NCBI GenBank assembly: GCA_016125185.1
Contig: WGMG01000002.1
Span: forward strand, 124,001-188,000
Origin: Armatimonadota bacterium
Lineage (GTDB): Bacteria > Armatimonadota > Fimbriimonadia > Fimbriimonadales > Fimbriimonadaceae
DNA: 64,000 nucleotides
Direction: 5' to 3'
Shown: piece after piece, positions 51,853 through 61,207 of the stretch
Position numbering within the stretch: the first letter of the stretch is position 1
Layout of the letters: each line of letters starts with the position of its first letter
The notes under the pieces: generated by a model
The model's input: the letters and a program-made list of their open reading frames with translations, nothing else
The model's database searches: none
What the model was told of the DNA's origin: nothing
Made by a program: the position numbers and the translations under genes

Positions 51853-52334
51853 TGGCTCCCAATCCGCATTGGTGGTCGGAGCCCGCCGATCGATACGATT
51901 ACACACCAAACACACGATTCTTTCTGTTTTTCTGGGGAGCCAATACGGCATTCCTTGTCGTACGCCAAATCTTTTTTCCCAACAACGACGTCTGCAACCT
52001 GCTGGGGACCATCGTAGTGGTGACCCTCACCGCTATCGTAGGATTAATGATGAATCCGGGGCGTCGCCGGTTTGAGGTCCGGTTCACCTACCTGACCTGC
52101 TATCGCGGGACCGACGTCATCGAGCACCAAGACATGCGAGATATCGTTTCCCTCGACTCAGTACTCGACCGCAAGGGCAAAGCCCGACAATACATCGCCA
52201 AGTTCTCGACTGGTAAAACGATCTCGTTCTACGCGTACCTTGGCAAGTGCGACGAACTCATCGCCAAGCTGCGCGGCTACCTTGCCGCAAAAGAAGAAGG
52301 CGAAGGACAAAGCCCTTCGCCTTCTTTGGCCTAG
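51849..52334 (+). CDS. Two-helix membrane protein with PH-like tail, second of a pair
   Basis: A 161-aa protein coupled to the previous gene through ATGA. Two membrane segments (FFLFFWGANTAFLVVRQIFF and LLGTIVVVTLTAIVGLMM) precede a tail with beta-strands and a final helix (YIAKFSTGKTISFYAYLG, CDELIAKLRGYLAAK). The extreme C-terminus (EEGEGQSPSPSLA) is encoded by a terminator hairpin. Its function is unknown; it probably acts with its neighbour as a pair. Confidence 0.65.
   Translation: MMAPNPHWWSEPADRYDYTPNTRFFLFFWGANTAFLVVRQIFFPNNDVCNLLGTIVVVTLTAIVGLMMNPGRRRFEVRFTYLTCYRGTDVIEHQDMRDIVSLDSVLDRKGKARQYIAKFSTGKTISFYAYLGKCDELIAKLRGYLAAKEEGEGQSPSPSLA
52294..52326 (-). terminator. Terminator hairpin inside the 3' end of the 51849 gene
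   Basis: AAGAAGGCGAAGG and CCTTCGCCTTCTT form a perfect 13-bp stem with a 7-nt loop. On the minus strand it is followed by CTTTTGC, so it best serves the propeller gene at 52348, but it also codes for the last residues of the opposite gene. Confidence 0.7.
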
Positions 52335-52347
52335 ACCGAGGGAACTG

Positions 52348-55242
52348 CTACTCTAGCTTCCACTCCTTCTCGACCTTCTTACCGTTCAGCGTGATCACGA
52401 CCTTATAGGTGCCCGCCGCCAGATACTTGGCACGATTCGCCTCGAAGGGGTCCTTCACCGCGTCCACACCGGTCTTCGGTTTGGTCGGCTTGATGTCGTC
52501 AAACTTCTCGTCCGAAAGCCGAAGCGGAATCTCGCCAAAGTTGAAGCCCTTAACGCACGTCATGTCCGTCGAGAGCACGCTCTTGCCGTCCTTATCGACG
52601 ATTTCAAGCTTCGCCTTGCCCGCCTGACCCGCAAAGAAGCTCACCTTGGCCGTCGGGCTCTTTGGCATTTCCGAGCTGTACTCGGGTCGCCGCTCATAGC
52701 CCCACGAGGAACTTCGGATGCCGTCGCTCAGCGACAGAATCTTCAGGTCTTCCTTGCGCAGGTCGGGCGTGATCGACCGGACCGTCTTTAGGTTCAGCAC
52801 GTAGCATCCGCGAGCGTGAGTTGCAATCACAAGGTCGTCTTCTCGCTCCTGGATCACCATGTCGTGGACCGGCAGGTGGCTGAGGCCGCCCTGCAGGGCT
52901 TCCCACGTCTTGCCGCCATCGAACGTGATGAACACGCCCATGTCGGTGCCGACGTACAGGATGTCCTTGTTCTTCGGGTCCTCGCGGACGACGTTGATCG
53001 TCTCCGCCGGCAGGTTGCCGACGATCGACGTCCATGTCTTGCCAAAGTCCGTCGATTTCCAAAGGTAGGCCGACCAGTCGTCTTCGCGATAGCCGCTCTG
53101 CGAGCAATAAACCGTGCCCTCGTCCCATCGGCTCGCCACGATGCGTGAGACCCACTTGTCCGGCTCTGGCGTCGGAATATCCTTCCACGTAAAGCCGCCG
53201 TCTGGCGTCATTGTCACGCGACCGTCATCGGCTCCGCAGTAAATCAGTCCGAACCGAATCGGGCTCTCGCTGATGTCCTTCAGGGTCGAGTACGGCACGT
53301 CGCCGTCCGGTTTTTCGCGCGTCAGATCGGGCGAGATCGCCGTGTAATTCCGTCCGCTGTCGAACGACCGATAGAGCTTGTTGAAGCCAACGTACACGAT
53401 ATCGGGATGGAACGATGAGATGATGATCGGCGAAACCCAGTTCGCGCGGGCCTCTTCGCCTCGCGGGGTTCGCGGGCGAGCCGAGTAGTTTTGACCACCC
53501 TTCAAACTGTGGGCTTGGTGAGCGCCGAACTGCGACGCCACGAACACGAGGTCGCCGCGTGGATCGACCGCAACCGCCGATCCGTCGCCGCCGCCAATAG
53601 CCTGCCACTGGTCAGGTCGCGACCGTCCCGGTGTGTAGGTGCTCGGACCCATCTCCGTACCGTTGTCCTGCAAACCGGTGTAGATGTTGTACGGTGAGGC
53701 ATCATCGACAGCCAATGTCGTCGATTGCCCAACGCTCAGGTTTTCGATGTGGTCCCAGCTTTCGCCGTCATTACGCGTAAAGTACGCACCACCGTCGTTC
53801 CCAACCCAGATCGTGCCCTTTGATCGCGGATCGAAATAGACCGTGTGGTAGTCCACGTGCACTCGTCCGTTCGTGCCCTGGGTCCACGTTTTGCCGCCGT
53901 CTCGCGAGCGGATGAGCGGCACGCCTGTTAGCCACAGGTCGTTTTCGTCGGTCGGATTCACGAACACTCGATCATAGTAATAGCCGCCCAACTCGCCAAC
54001 TTTTCGCATGCGTTGGAAGGTCTTTCCGCCATCGGTGGAGCGGTAGATTTCGTCGTTGTTCTGGCCCGGATCAAACGCCTTCGGGTTTCGTTTCTCGATG
54101 AGCATGTGGACGTCCACCATGGTCATTTTCTTGTCCTTCAGGCCCTTCAGCACGTCCTCCAGCTTGGAATCGCGCGGTCCGTAAGTGTTCCAAAACGACT
54201 TCAGGACATCCTTGTCGATGTCCATAAACACATCGGCATCGAGTTTGGCGAAACGGCGGAGCGTTAATCGATCGCCCGGTGCACGCTCGTCCTCGTCTTC
54301 CCACTCCTCATCCTTGCCTGGGTTCTCGACGAAGGCATAAACCACCTTGGCGTTCGACCGCGACCAAGCAAGGCCGGTTCGCCCGCACCTTTCGCCGCTC
54401 GGCAAAGTCGTGATGGGCGTCCAGGTCTTGCCGCCATCTTCGGTGCGGTACATCCCGCTTCCCTCTCCCGACTCCAAAAAGTTCCAGGCCCGGCGGTCGC
54501 GCTCGTACATCGCCGCGATGGCGATCTTGCTGTTCTTGGGGTCAAGCTGAATATCGGTACAACCCGTCCAATCGTCCTTCTTCAGAACCTGGGTCCACGT
54601 CTTTCCGCCGTCGGTTGTCTTGTACAGTCCGCGCTCGGGATTTTCGGAATAGAGGTGGCCCATCGTCGCCGCCCAAACCGTGTTCTCGTCCTTCGGGTCG
54701 ATAATGATTCGCGCGACGTGGTGACTCTCCGGCAGACCGACAAACTGCCAAGTCTTGCCTGCGTCGGTGGACTTATACATGCCCGTTCCCGCGTAGCTGG
54801 TGCGCTGGTTATTTGCCTCGCCGCCGCCAACATAGATCGTCTGACCGTCTTTGCTCACGGCGAAGTCGCCAATGCCGAAGCACGGCATGTTTTCCCAAAC
54901 CGATGTCCAAGACTGACCGTCGTCCTCAGTTCGATAGAGGCCACCGGTGGCGAACGCCACATAGATTTGGTTCGGCTTGTTCTCCGGCGCGTTGATCATC
55001 ACTACGCGTCCACCCTGAACCTCCGGCCCAACATTGCGCCAAAGCAACGCGCTGAAGGGCGAGTCGACTTCCATCTGGAGGCGCTTGGCGTAGGAAGCCG
55101 CTGTTTGACTGGCAGGCATTCCGACGACCTTTTTGGAGTGAAACTTCGCTTTTTCGGCCTTCTTGTCCCAAGGCTGGATTTCTTGTGAGAACGCGGTCGC
55201 AGCCACCCCAAGGGCAAGCCCGACCAAAAATAATTGCTTCAC
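52348..55242 (-). CDS. VPS10/BNR-repeat exported beta-propeller protein
   Basis: A 964-aa exported protein with signal MKQLFLVGLALGVAATAFSQ. It is made of many BNR-type repeats such as YRTEDDGQSWTSVWENMP, YKSTDAGKTWQFVGLP, YKTTDGGKTWTQVLKK and ITFDGGKTWEALQGG, as in sortilin/VPS10-like glycosidase-related proteins. The last 100 residues are a separate beta domain (AKVSFFAGQAGKAKLEIVDK), as often found at the C-terminus of these proteins. Enzymatic activity is not shown. It may bind or cut glycans or act as a scaffold. Confidence 0.85.
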   Translation of the reverse strand: MKQLFLVGLALGVAATAFSQEIQPWDKKAEKAKFHSKKVVGMPASQTAASYAKRLQMEVDSPFSALLWRNVGPEVQGGRVVMINAPENKPNQIYVAFATGGLYRTEDDGQSWTSVWENMPCFGIGDFAVSKDGQTIYVGGGEANNQRTSYAGTGMYKSTDAGKTWQFVGLPESHHVARIIIDPKDENTVWAATMGHLYSENPERGLYKTTDGGKTWTQVLKKDDWTGCTDIQLDPKNSKIAIAAMYERDRRAWNFLESGEGSGMYRTEDGGKTWTPITTLPSGERCGRTGLAWSRSNAKVVYAFVENPGKDEEWEDEDERAPGDRLTLRRFAKLDADVFMDIDKDVLKSFWNTYGPRDSKLEDVLKGLKDKKMTMVDVHMLIEKRNPKAFDPGQNNDEIYRSTDGGKTFQRMRKVGELGGYYYDRVFVNPTDENDLWLTGVPLIRSRDGGKTWTQGTNGRVHVDYHTVYFDPRSKGTIWVGNDGGAYFTRNDGESWDHIENLSVGQSTTLAVDDASPYNIYTGLQDNGTEMGPSTYTPGRSRPDQWQAIGGGDGSAVAVDPRGDLVFVASQFGAHQAHSLKGGQNYSARPRTPRGEEARANWVSPIIISSFHPDIVYVGFNKLYRSFDSGRNYTAISPDLTREKPDGDVPYSTLKDISESPIRFGLIYCGADDGRVTMTPDGGFTWKDIPTPEPDKWVSRIVASRWDEGTVYCSQSGYREDDWSAYLWKSTDFGKTWTSIVGNLPAETINVVREDPKNKDILYVGTDMGVFITFDGGKTWEALQGGLSHLPVHDMVIQEREDDLVIATHARGCYVLNLKTVRSITPDLRKEDLKILSLSDGIRSSSWGYERRPEYSSEMPKSPTAKVSFFAGQAGKAKLEIVDKDGKSVLSTDMTCVKGFNFGEIPLRLSDEKFDDIKPTKPKTGVDAVKDPFEANRAKYLAAGTYKVVITLNGKKVEKEWKLE

Positions 55243-55293
55243 GCGGCTAGTTTCTCATATGCGGGCAGAAATTGCCTAGCAAATATAAGATTT

Positions 55294-56463
55294 CTATCGC
55301 AACGCTGGCAGGGCCTGGGCGATGTCGGCGATGAGGTCTTCAGGATCTTCCAATCCGCAGAACAACCGCACGAACCACTCCGACTCGGCGTAATCGATCG
55401 GCTTCACGTGCGACGCCACAACCAAGCTCTCAAACGCGCCCCACGAAATGCCGCGTCCGAACTGCTTCAGGCGATTGCAGAAGTCCATGATCTTCGCCTT
55501 GTCGCGCGTCTTGGCCTCGAAAGAGAATAGGCCCGACGAGCCCGTCATCGTGGCTTTATACAAATCGTATTGAGGGTTCGATGGCAAAGAAATGTGGTGA
55601 ACCACCTTGACCTCCGGTTGTTGCTCCAGCCATGCCGCAACCTGGTTAGCCGTCGCCTCATGCTGTTTGATGCGGAGCTTCAGCGTTCGCGTGCCCTGAA
55701 TGAACAGCCACGCCGGGAACGGGGGCAATAGCGCCCCGATCATCAGGATTTCGCGCCTAATCAGCTTTTGAATGTATGCCTTGCTTCCGATCACCGCGCC
55801 GCCCATCGCGTTGCTGTGGCCGCCATAGTACTTGGTGAGCGAGTGGACGACGATATCGGCACCCATCTCCAACGGCTTCATGTGGATGGGCGTGTTGTAC
55901 GTGCTATCGACGATGGTCGTGATGCCCTTCGACCGAGCGAACGCGCAAATGGCGGGCACATCCTGAAGTCGGAACGTATTCGAGGTCGGAGTCTCCAGGT
56001 AGATCAGCGTTGTGTTGTCCTTGCACGCATCGATGATCGCCTGAGTGTCTCGTCCATCGACGATCGAACACTCCACGCCGAACTGAAGCAGATAGTCCGT
56101 CAGAAATGCCTTCGTCGGACCGTAAATTCCGTCGACGGCCACCACGTGCGAGCCTTGCTTGACGCAGGATAGGATAGCCATGGATACGCCCGTCATGCCT
56201 GCGGCAAAGACCTTACACGCCTCGCCACCCTCAAAATGCGCGAGCTTCTGCTCGAGGATATCGATCGTCGGATTGCTGACCCGGCTGTAGTGGTGCGGGG
56301 CGCTTCCCGGGTGATTCTGGATGGCCGTGTGGAGTTCCTCCATCGTGTCGAACACGAAAAGAGAGTTCTGGTAGATGGGAGGAATCACCGCTCCGTGGTG
56401 CTTCTCATCTTCGGCGAAGTGGGCTAAATCAGTCGAGAATCCGTACTCGTCCGGGGTGGACAT
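55294..56463 (-). CDS. Cys/Met metabolism PLP-dependent enzyme (trans-sulfuration family)
   Basis: A 389-aa PLP enzyme. PLP-Lys211 lies in VVHSLTKYYGGHSNAMGG. Other motifs are HHYSRVSNPTIDILEQKLAHFEGGEA, FAAGMTGVSMAIL, LIYLETPTSNTFRLQDVPAI and IVDSTYNTPIHMKPLEMGADI. It could be a cystathionine gamma-synthase or beta-lyase, or a methionine gamma-lyase; residues visible do not decide. It lies between the propeller gene and the SGNH gene on the same strand, without clear operon coupling. Confidence 0.9.
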   Translation of the reverse strand: MSTPDEYGFSTDLAHFAEDEKHHGAVIPPIYQNSLFVFDTMEELHTAIQNHPGSAPHHYSRVSNPTIDILEQKLAHFEGGEACKVFAAGMTGVSMAILSCVKQGSHVVAVDGIYGPTKAFLTDYLLQFGVECSIVDGRDTQAIIDACKDNTTLIYLETPTSNTFRLQDVPAICAFARSKGITTIVDSTYNTPIHMKPLEMGADIVVHSLTKYYGGHSNAMGGAVIGSKAYIQKLIRREILMIGALLPPFPAWLFIQGTRTLKLRIKQHEATANQVAAWLEQQPEVKVVHHISLPSNPQYDLYKATMTGSSGLFSFEAKTRDKAKIMDFCNRLKQFGRGISWGAFESLVVASHVKPIDYAESEWFVRLFCGLEDPEDLIADIAQALPALR

Positions 56464-56520
56464 ATCTCCTTCATTATGGAAGATTTAGCGGCTCAGATTC
56501 CGGCCAGCGGCCCTGCTTCG

Positions 56521-58221
56521 CTATCCCTTTCGCCGCAAAGCGTCCACCTGCGACTGCAGGTCCCTGGCTTTGTCCTCGACCGACACAATGTCGTTGGTCT
56601 TGAAAGACTCTCCACGCGTATAACCGATGAAGGGCAACCAACCGTCCGAGCGAGTGTGTCGGTGCTGATCGACGAGCTTGTAAAGTGGGTCCGCTTCGAC
56701 CTCGCTCAATTCATCGGGCGGATAATCGGTCGATACCTCAATGCCCAAGCCTTGAAGAATGAACCGGGCCATCAGCAGATGCCCCACCGATGTCGGATGA
56801 ATGCCGTCCCCAGAGTTGTGGAGGTCGTAACCAAGCGGATTCGCGGACGTCGCCCGCCGGTTCATCGGTGTAAATAGGTCGATGACCTCAGCGCCCGCGG
56901 GTCGAGACTTGACTTCCCATGCGGCGAACTGAGCCAGAACGTCGTTGTATTTGACGTATGGCTTAGACGAACCTGCGTCCACCCCATCGCGAGAAACGTT
57001 CTCACCGAATTGAGCGATATCGAACGACGGCGGCGTGACCAAGATCACCTTTGCGCCCGCCTTTTGACATTCCTGGATCATCGAGGTGATTCCATGCTGA
57101 AAGGCTTCAAAACGCCCCTTGTCGAATGGCTGGTAAATGCCGTCGTTCATGCCGTAACACGCAAACACCACGTCGGGCCGAACGGCCTTGAGTGCCCGCG
57201 CGAGTCGCTCGTGAATATCAGGACGAGGAAACGGATGGCTAGCTTCGGCCAAACCGGAAGCCGTCTCACTCGCAAGCCCAACGCTAAAAAGGTTGAAATT
57301 CAGCCACGGGTACTGCTTCTCCAACATGTACTCCAAGAACCCAACGTAGCGACCATCTTGTGTGATGCTGTCGCCGAGGATCATCACCCTCTTTTCCGCC
57401 AGCATTTGGATCGGCTTTGGCGCGCTTTCGAACGCCAACTGGTGCTGCGACTTGATCGGCTTGTCATCCATCAGCTTGGACAAAGTCGGCTCCAAAGCGT
57501 TTGCCCAGGCTTCCGCGCCCTCAGCATTGGGATGAACCAAGTCGGGAATCAGATCGGTGTTCATCGCCCCGTCCTTGCGGAAGAAAACCGAATTGACGTC
57601 GAGCCAAAACACGTGCTTACCGTCGGCTAGCTTCTTGGTCATCAGCCCCGCCTCGTCGCAGGTCTTCACGCATTGCTCCGAGTTCTTGTACCGTCGGTGG
57701 TAGTTGGTGACCTCATTGGCTCCACCTCGGGGGAAGATGCGGAGGATGAGAACTTTCGTGGTCGGATGCTTCGTCCGAATGGTCTCGACAATGGCCTTGG
57801 TTCCAGCAAAGATTTGAGCAGCGGTGTGGACCGTCGGATAGTTGGTGTCGTCCGTGTTATTGGTTCCAATGAGCAGGACCGCGACCTTCGGCGACTTGTC
57901 ACAGTCGAGTTCACCGTTCTGGAGATTCCACAGCACATTCTCGGTGCGGTAGCCGCTATAGCCCAGATTGATTGCATTTCTAGGCGCAAAGTGGGTCGCC
58001 CAGACCTGCTTCAAGGGCTCCCATTCGCCGCCCTCATCACCCATCGTCTGGGTGATGCTGTCGCCGATCATCATCAGGTCGTAGTTGTGGCTCCGAACAG
58101 CTGCAACCTTTGTGTCGTGCCTCGGGTTCGGTGTCGGCTTGGGAAAATCGGCGTCACCGAGCTTAGGAGATTGCGTTTGGAACGACATGAGTGCGGCGAA
58201 GCAAAAGAGAGAGGCGGTCAT
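56521..58221 (-). CDS. Two-domain SGNH/GDSL hydrolase
   Basis: A 566-aa exported protein with signal MTASLFCFAALMSFQTQ. Domain 1 has MMIGDSITQTMGDEGG (Ser55), NLGYSGYRTENVLW, LIGTNNTDD and DLVHPNAEGAEAW. Domain 2 has VMILGDSITQDG (Ser285), SETASGLA, ACYGMNDGIYQPFD and DGIHPTSVGHLLMARF. Both keep the SGNH block I Ser, block III Asn and block V Asp/His, so both may be active. Domain 1 resembles platelet-activating-factor-hydrolase-like esterases and domain 2 acetylxylan-type esterases. It fits a glycan deacetylase role in this region. Confidence 0.85.
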   Translation of the reverse strand: MTASLFCFAALMSFQTQSPKLGDADFPKPTPNPRHDTKVAAVRSHNYDLMMIGDSITQTMGDEGGEWEPLKQVWATHFAPRNAINLGYSGYRTENVLWNLQNGELDCDKSPKVAVLLIGTNNTDDTNYPTVHTAAQIFAGTKAIVETIRTKHPTTKVLILRIFPRGGANEVTNYHRRYKNSEQCVKTCDEAGLMTKKLADGKHVFWLDVNSVFFRKDGAMNTDLIPDLVHPNAEGAEAWANALEPTLSKLMDDKPIKSQHQLAFESAPKPIQMLAEKRVMILGDSITQDGRYVGFLEYMLEKQYPWLNFNLFSVGLASETASGLAEASHPFPRPDIHERLARALKAVRPDVVFACYGMNDGIYQPFDKGRFEAFQHGITSMIQECQKAGAKVILVTPPSFDIAQFGENVSRDGVDAGSSKPYVKYNDVLAQFAAWEVKSRPAGAEVIDLFTPMNRRATSANPLGYDLHNSGDGIHPTSVGHLLMARFILQGLGIEVSTDYPPDELSEVEADPLYKLVDQHRHTRSDGWLPFIGYTRGESFKTNDIVSVEDKARDLQSQVDALRRKG

Positions 58222-58272
58222 GGGAGTTTCTGAATCTCGTTAGGCTGAAGTCCAGTTTAACCTGTTCCGGTC

Positions 58273-58947
58273 TCACACCACAGATAGGCTCTGACTTCGC
58301 GCAAGAGCCCGCAAGTTGCGATTAATCTGACGAACGAGCTCGATTCCTACGACAAGAGCAATGACGAATCCAACCGTACTGATCCGATCGAACTGGAGAC
58401 TAATGGCCGGGTCCGAGGTGTCATTGACGTGCATGACGAAGCTGTACACCAAGGGCACGCACCCCACGATCACCGAAAGTGCAAATACGTTGGCGAGGAA
58501 AGACTTCGAAAACAGAGACTTCCAGGTCATCGTTTTGGTCTCGGCCGACTTAGACCGGACCGCCAGGAAGTCGAGGGTGTAGCTCAGCGGCATAAAGCAA
58601 AAGACGATGGGGATGGCGCTCATGACCGCCACCAACTCCGATGAGAATCGCGACTCGACTTTGCGCAACACGCAAACGTAACGATGCGCATGCAGGACCC
58701 ACCGGTAGATCGAAAAGGGCAAGTAGATGGCAGACGCAAACATCGCACCGGCAACGAACAAATACGGCTGAGAATGGATGTCCCATGGTCCGCTGACCAT
58801 CGGTTTGACGTGGAGAATCACGTCGGTCGTCGCCAACGCCCCAGCGAAGACCATTCCGTTTCGGGCGATCCGGTCCAGCTTATCGAGGTCGGCGATCGTA
58901 ACGACCACGTCGGAATCTCGGGGGTAATTGGACTGAATCTCGACCAT
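58273..58947 (-). CDS. Multi-pass membrane protein, unknown
   Basis: A 224-aa protein with about five membrane segments, for example MVFAGALATTDVILHVKP, YLFVAGAMFASAIYLPFSIY, LVAVMSAIPIVFCFMPLSY, FLANVFALSVIVGCVPLVYS and VGFVIALVVGIELVRQI. No family is recognised. It lies between the SGNH gene and the fucosidase gene, both on the same strand, with gaps of 51 and 12 nt. A role in transport or signalling is only a guess. Confidence 0.6.
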   Translation of the reverse strand: MVEIQSNYPRDSDVVVTIADLDKLDRIARNGMVFAGALATTDVILHVKPMVSGPWDIHSQPYLFVAGAMFASAIYLPFSIYRWVLHAHRYVCVLRKVESRFSSELVAVMSAIPIVFCFMPLSYTLDFLAVRSKSAETKTMTWKSLFSKSFLANVFALSVIVGCVPLVYSFVMHVNDTSDPAISLQFDRISTVGFVIALVVGIELVRQINRNLRALARSQSLSVV

Positions 58948-58959
58948 CGAACCCGGCGT

Positions 58960-60234
58960 CTAGCTCCTTCCCTTCCCCAGGTTTAGCTTAATCGGCTCCT
59001 CAAGCTCGACCTTGTACACCGTGCAGTCCTCGTCGGGAACAAAGTCGTCGGGAATCTGAATTTCGAGATCGGATGGAACGCCCATCCAATCCGCCATTTT
59101 CACCTTCTTGAATTCGAGTTTCTGACCAGTCCCGACGACGGAAACCGATTTGACATTGCTGGCCACACCGCGGACATTCACAAATTCGCGAGGAACATCA
59201 AACTGCATTAGACAGAGGGTTTTGCCATCTTTGGAAAGCGTCGAGGTTCCGTAGAAGAGCCCACCCGGCAAGCCCGCGACCGTGCCGTAGATTGCCTCAG
59301 CATGCTTGTGGACCCAACGTCCGAGTCCAAGCAACCGCTCGGTCTGGACAGGTGTGATCTGGCCATCTTCCGTCGGCCCGACGTCCAGCAACAGATTTCC
59401 GCCCAAGCCGATCGTCTCGGCAAAGATGCGCACCAAACGTTTAACTGACTTGTCGTTGTGATCCTGCTTCTGGTAGCCCCACGAGTCGTTGACCGTCATG
59501 CAGAACTCCCACACGCCGTCCGGCGCAGTAACCGGCTGTCCTTGCTCGGGCGTCGCGTAGTCGCCAAGGCCTAACAGGCGGGAGTTCAGAATCGCGGTTG
59601 GTTGCTTGGCGTGGATTCGGTCGCGGAGCTCGGCGAAGTCCCATTGCTCCGGGTCGCGCTCCCAATCACCGTCGAACCAAAAGAGGTCCACCGGACCGAA
59701 TTCAGTGCAGAGTTCATCCATCTGGGCGCGATGGAACTTCAGGAACCGCTCCCATTTGGCCGGGTCCTCCTTCCCCTCTTCGGGAAAAGCAAACCTGTTT
59801 GAGAAGTCGGAATAATGCGAGCCCTTTTGGCGGACCGACGCGTAGTCGGGATGCGCCCAGTCGAGGTGGCTGAAATAGAAACCGACCTTGAGATCGTGGC
59901 GGCGTAAGGCCTCTGCGTATGGCGTGATGAGGTCCCGACCGGCGGGCGTATCCTTCACCACGCTACGCCCGTCCTGCTTGGTATCCCACAGGGCCACGCC
60001 GTCGTGATGCTTAGTCGTCAGAACGGCATACTTCGCCCCGGCTTTAGCAAAAAGATCGGCCCACTGCTCCGGGTCGTACTTGCTGGCTGTGAAGCCGCTC
60101 AACTGGCCCCAATACACCTCCGAGGTCACCTGACCGCTGAAAAGCGACCACGATTCAGGGATGCCTTCGACGGCATAGATGCCGTAGTGAATGAAAATGC
60201 CAAGCTTCGCATCCGGGAACCAGGATTGCATCAT
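58960..60234 (-). CDS. GH29-family alpha-L-fucosidase
   Basis: A 424-aa protein lacking a signal peptide. The start MMQSWFPDAKLGIFIHYGIY and AVEGIPESW leads into the GH29 motifs FTASKYDPEQWADLFAKAGAKYAVLTTKHHDG and FGPVDLFWFDGDWERD, where D188 is the expected nucleophile. It continues LGGNLLLDVGPTEDGQITPVQTERL. Length is close to that of short GH29 members without extra domains. It would remove alpha-L-fucose, a known side sugar of plant xyloglucan and other glycans, and acts in the cytoplasm as read here. Confidence 0.93.
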   Translation of the reverse strand: MMQSWFPDAKLGIFIHYGIYAVEGIPESWSLFSGQVTSEVYWGQLSGFTASKYDPEQWADLFAKAGAKYAVLTTKHHDGVALWDTKQDGRSVVKDTPAGRDLITPYAEALRRHDLKVGFYFSHLDWAHPDYASVRQKGSHYSDFSNRFAFPEEGKEDPAKWERFLKFHRAQMDELCTEFGPVDLFWFDGDWERDPEQWDFAELRDRIHAKQPTAILNSRLLGLGDYATPEQGQPVTAPDGVWEFCMTVNDSWGYQKQDHNDKSVKRLVRIFAETIGLGGNLLLDVGPTEDGQITPVQTERLLGLGRWVHKHAEAIYGTVAGLPGGLFYGTSTLSKDGKTLCLMQFDVPREFVNVRGVASNVKSVSVVGTGQKLEFKKVKMADWMGVPSDLEIQIPDDFVPDEDCTVYKVELEEPIKLNLGKGRS

Positions 60235-60265
60235 GATTGGCTGAGTTTAGCGGATTTCCTGGGCC

Positions 60266-61207
60266 CTAAGACTTCCCAAAGGTCTTATCCGCCCACGAAT
60301 TGAAATCCTTAAAGGTGTCGTCGAAAGACGATCCTTTAAACTCAACTTCCCACGGCTCGATATAGCGAATCCCCAATTCGCGGGCTTGCCGAAAGACCGA
60401 CTTAAAATTCCCGTCCTCGAACTGTGACGAGTCGCTAGACCGCGCAATGACCTGAGCGTACTTATCGCCAGGAAAGTCCTTGATCGCCTTGACTAGATCG
60501 CCCTGATACGACGTTCGACCCGACAACCACCACATCGCGACCCCAACCCGATGCCCCAGTGCCTTGTCGTTCCACAGGTCGTTCATGATTCGCGTAGCCG
60601 GTTTTGCCGACCGCTCGACTTCGTGAACCTCGACGGCTAGCGCCTTGGTCGGGAACGCAGCCGCAAAATCAGCCGCCGTCTGCTCGACCCCACTCACCCA
60701 TTTGTCCTCCGTATATCCAGCTTCGTCTAACGTCTGATTGGGACAACCATTGAAGTGTCCTTCAATTCCGTTAGCCGTCATTTGAGGCACGTACACGAGC
60801 TTCAGCTTTGCGTCGTCACCAAATTCCTTTGCCGCCGCTTGGGCCAGTAGTTTTAGCCGTTTTTGCACCTCGGCATTCCACTGAACCGGGACTTTGACCG
60901 TGGTGGTTCGTCGGAAATCGAATTTGATAACGGGGATCGAAGCGTCGTCTGAAAGCCACGACGGTGCGTGCTGTCCGGCCACGATTCCGAGTGACCAGTC
61001 CTTGTCGGCAGACTTGACGCGATCCAGTTGACGGCGGACGGCGGCAAACGAGTATTGACCCTTTTCAGATTCAATTTCGTCCCATCGAACCCGAATTAGG
61101 GTCCCCCGCGCAGTCGAATTGGCGATCGCAGTCGGGTCAGGTGCACTCAGAAAAAGGCCAATTGGTTTAGCGACGACAACGAACCCCAAAGACAAGGCAA
61201 CGAGCAT
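60266..61207 (-). CDS. Exported TIM-barrel-like glycosidase-type protein
   Basis: About 313 aa from the ATG at 61207 (MLVALSLGFVVVAKP as signal); a longer frame starts at 61258. RGTLIRVRWDEIESEKGQYSFAAVRRQL is typical for the first strand of GH5/GH42-like barrels, and QMTANGIEGHFNG has the likely acid/base Glu. LAVEVHEVERSAK has another Glu at the end of a strand and may be the nucleophile. The family is not certain. It lies near the fucosidase gene, in the same direction, with 31 nt between them. Confidence 0.65.
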   Translation of the reverse strand: MLVALSLGFVVVAKPIGLFLSAPDPTAIANSTARGTLIRVRWDEIESEKGQYSFAAVRRQLDRVKSADKDWSLGIVAGQHAPSWLSDDASIPVIKFDFRRTTTVKVPVQWNAEVQKRLKLLAQAAAKEFGDDAKLKLVYVPQMTANGIEGHFNGCPNQTLDEAGYTEDKWVSGVEQTAADFAAAFPTKALAVEVHEVERSAKPATRIMNDLWNDKALGHRVGVAMWWLSGRTSYQGDLVKAIKDFPGDKYAQVIARSSDSSQFEDGNFKSVFRQARELGIRYIEPWEVEFKGSSFDDTFKDFNSWADKTFGKS

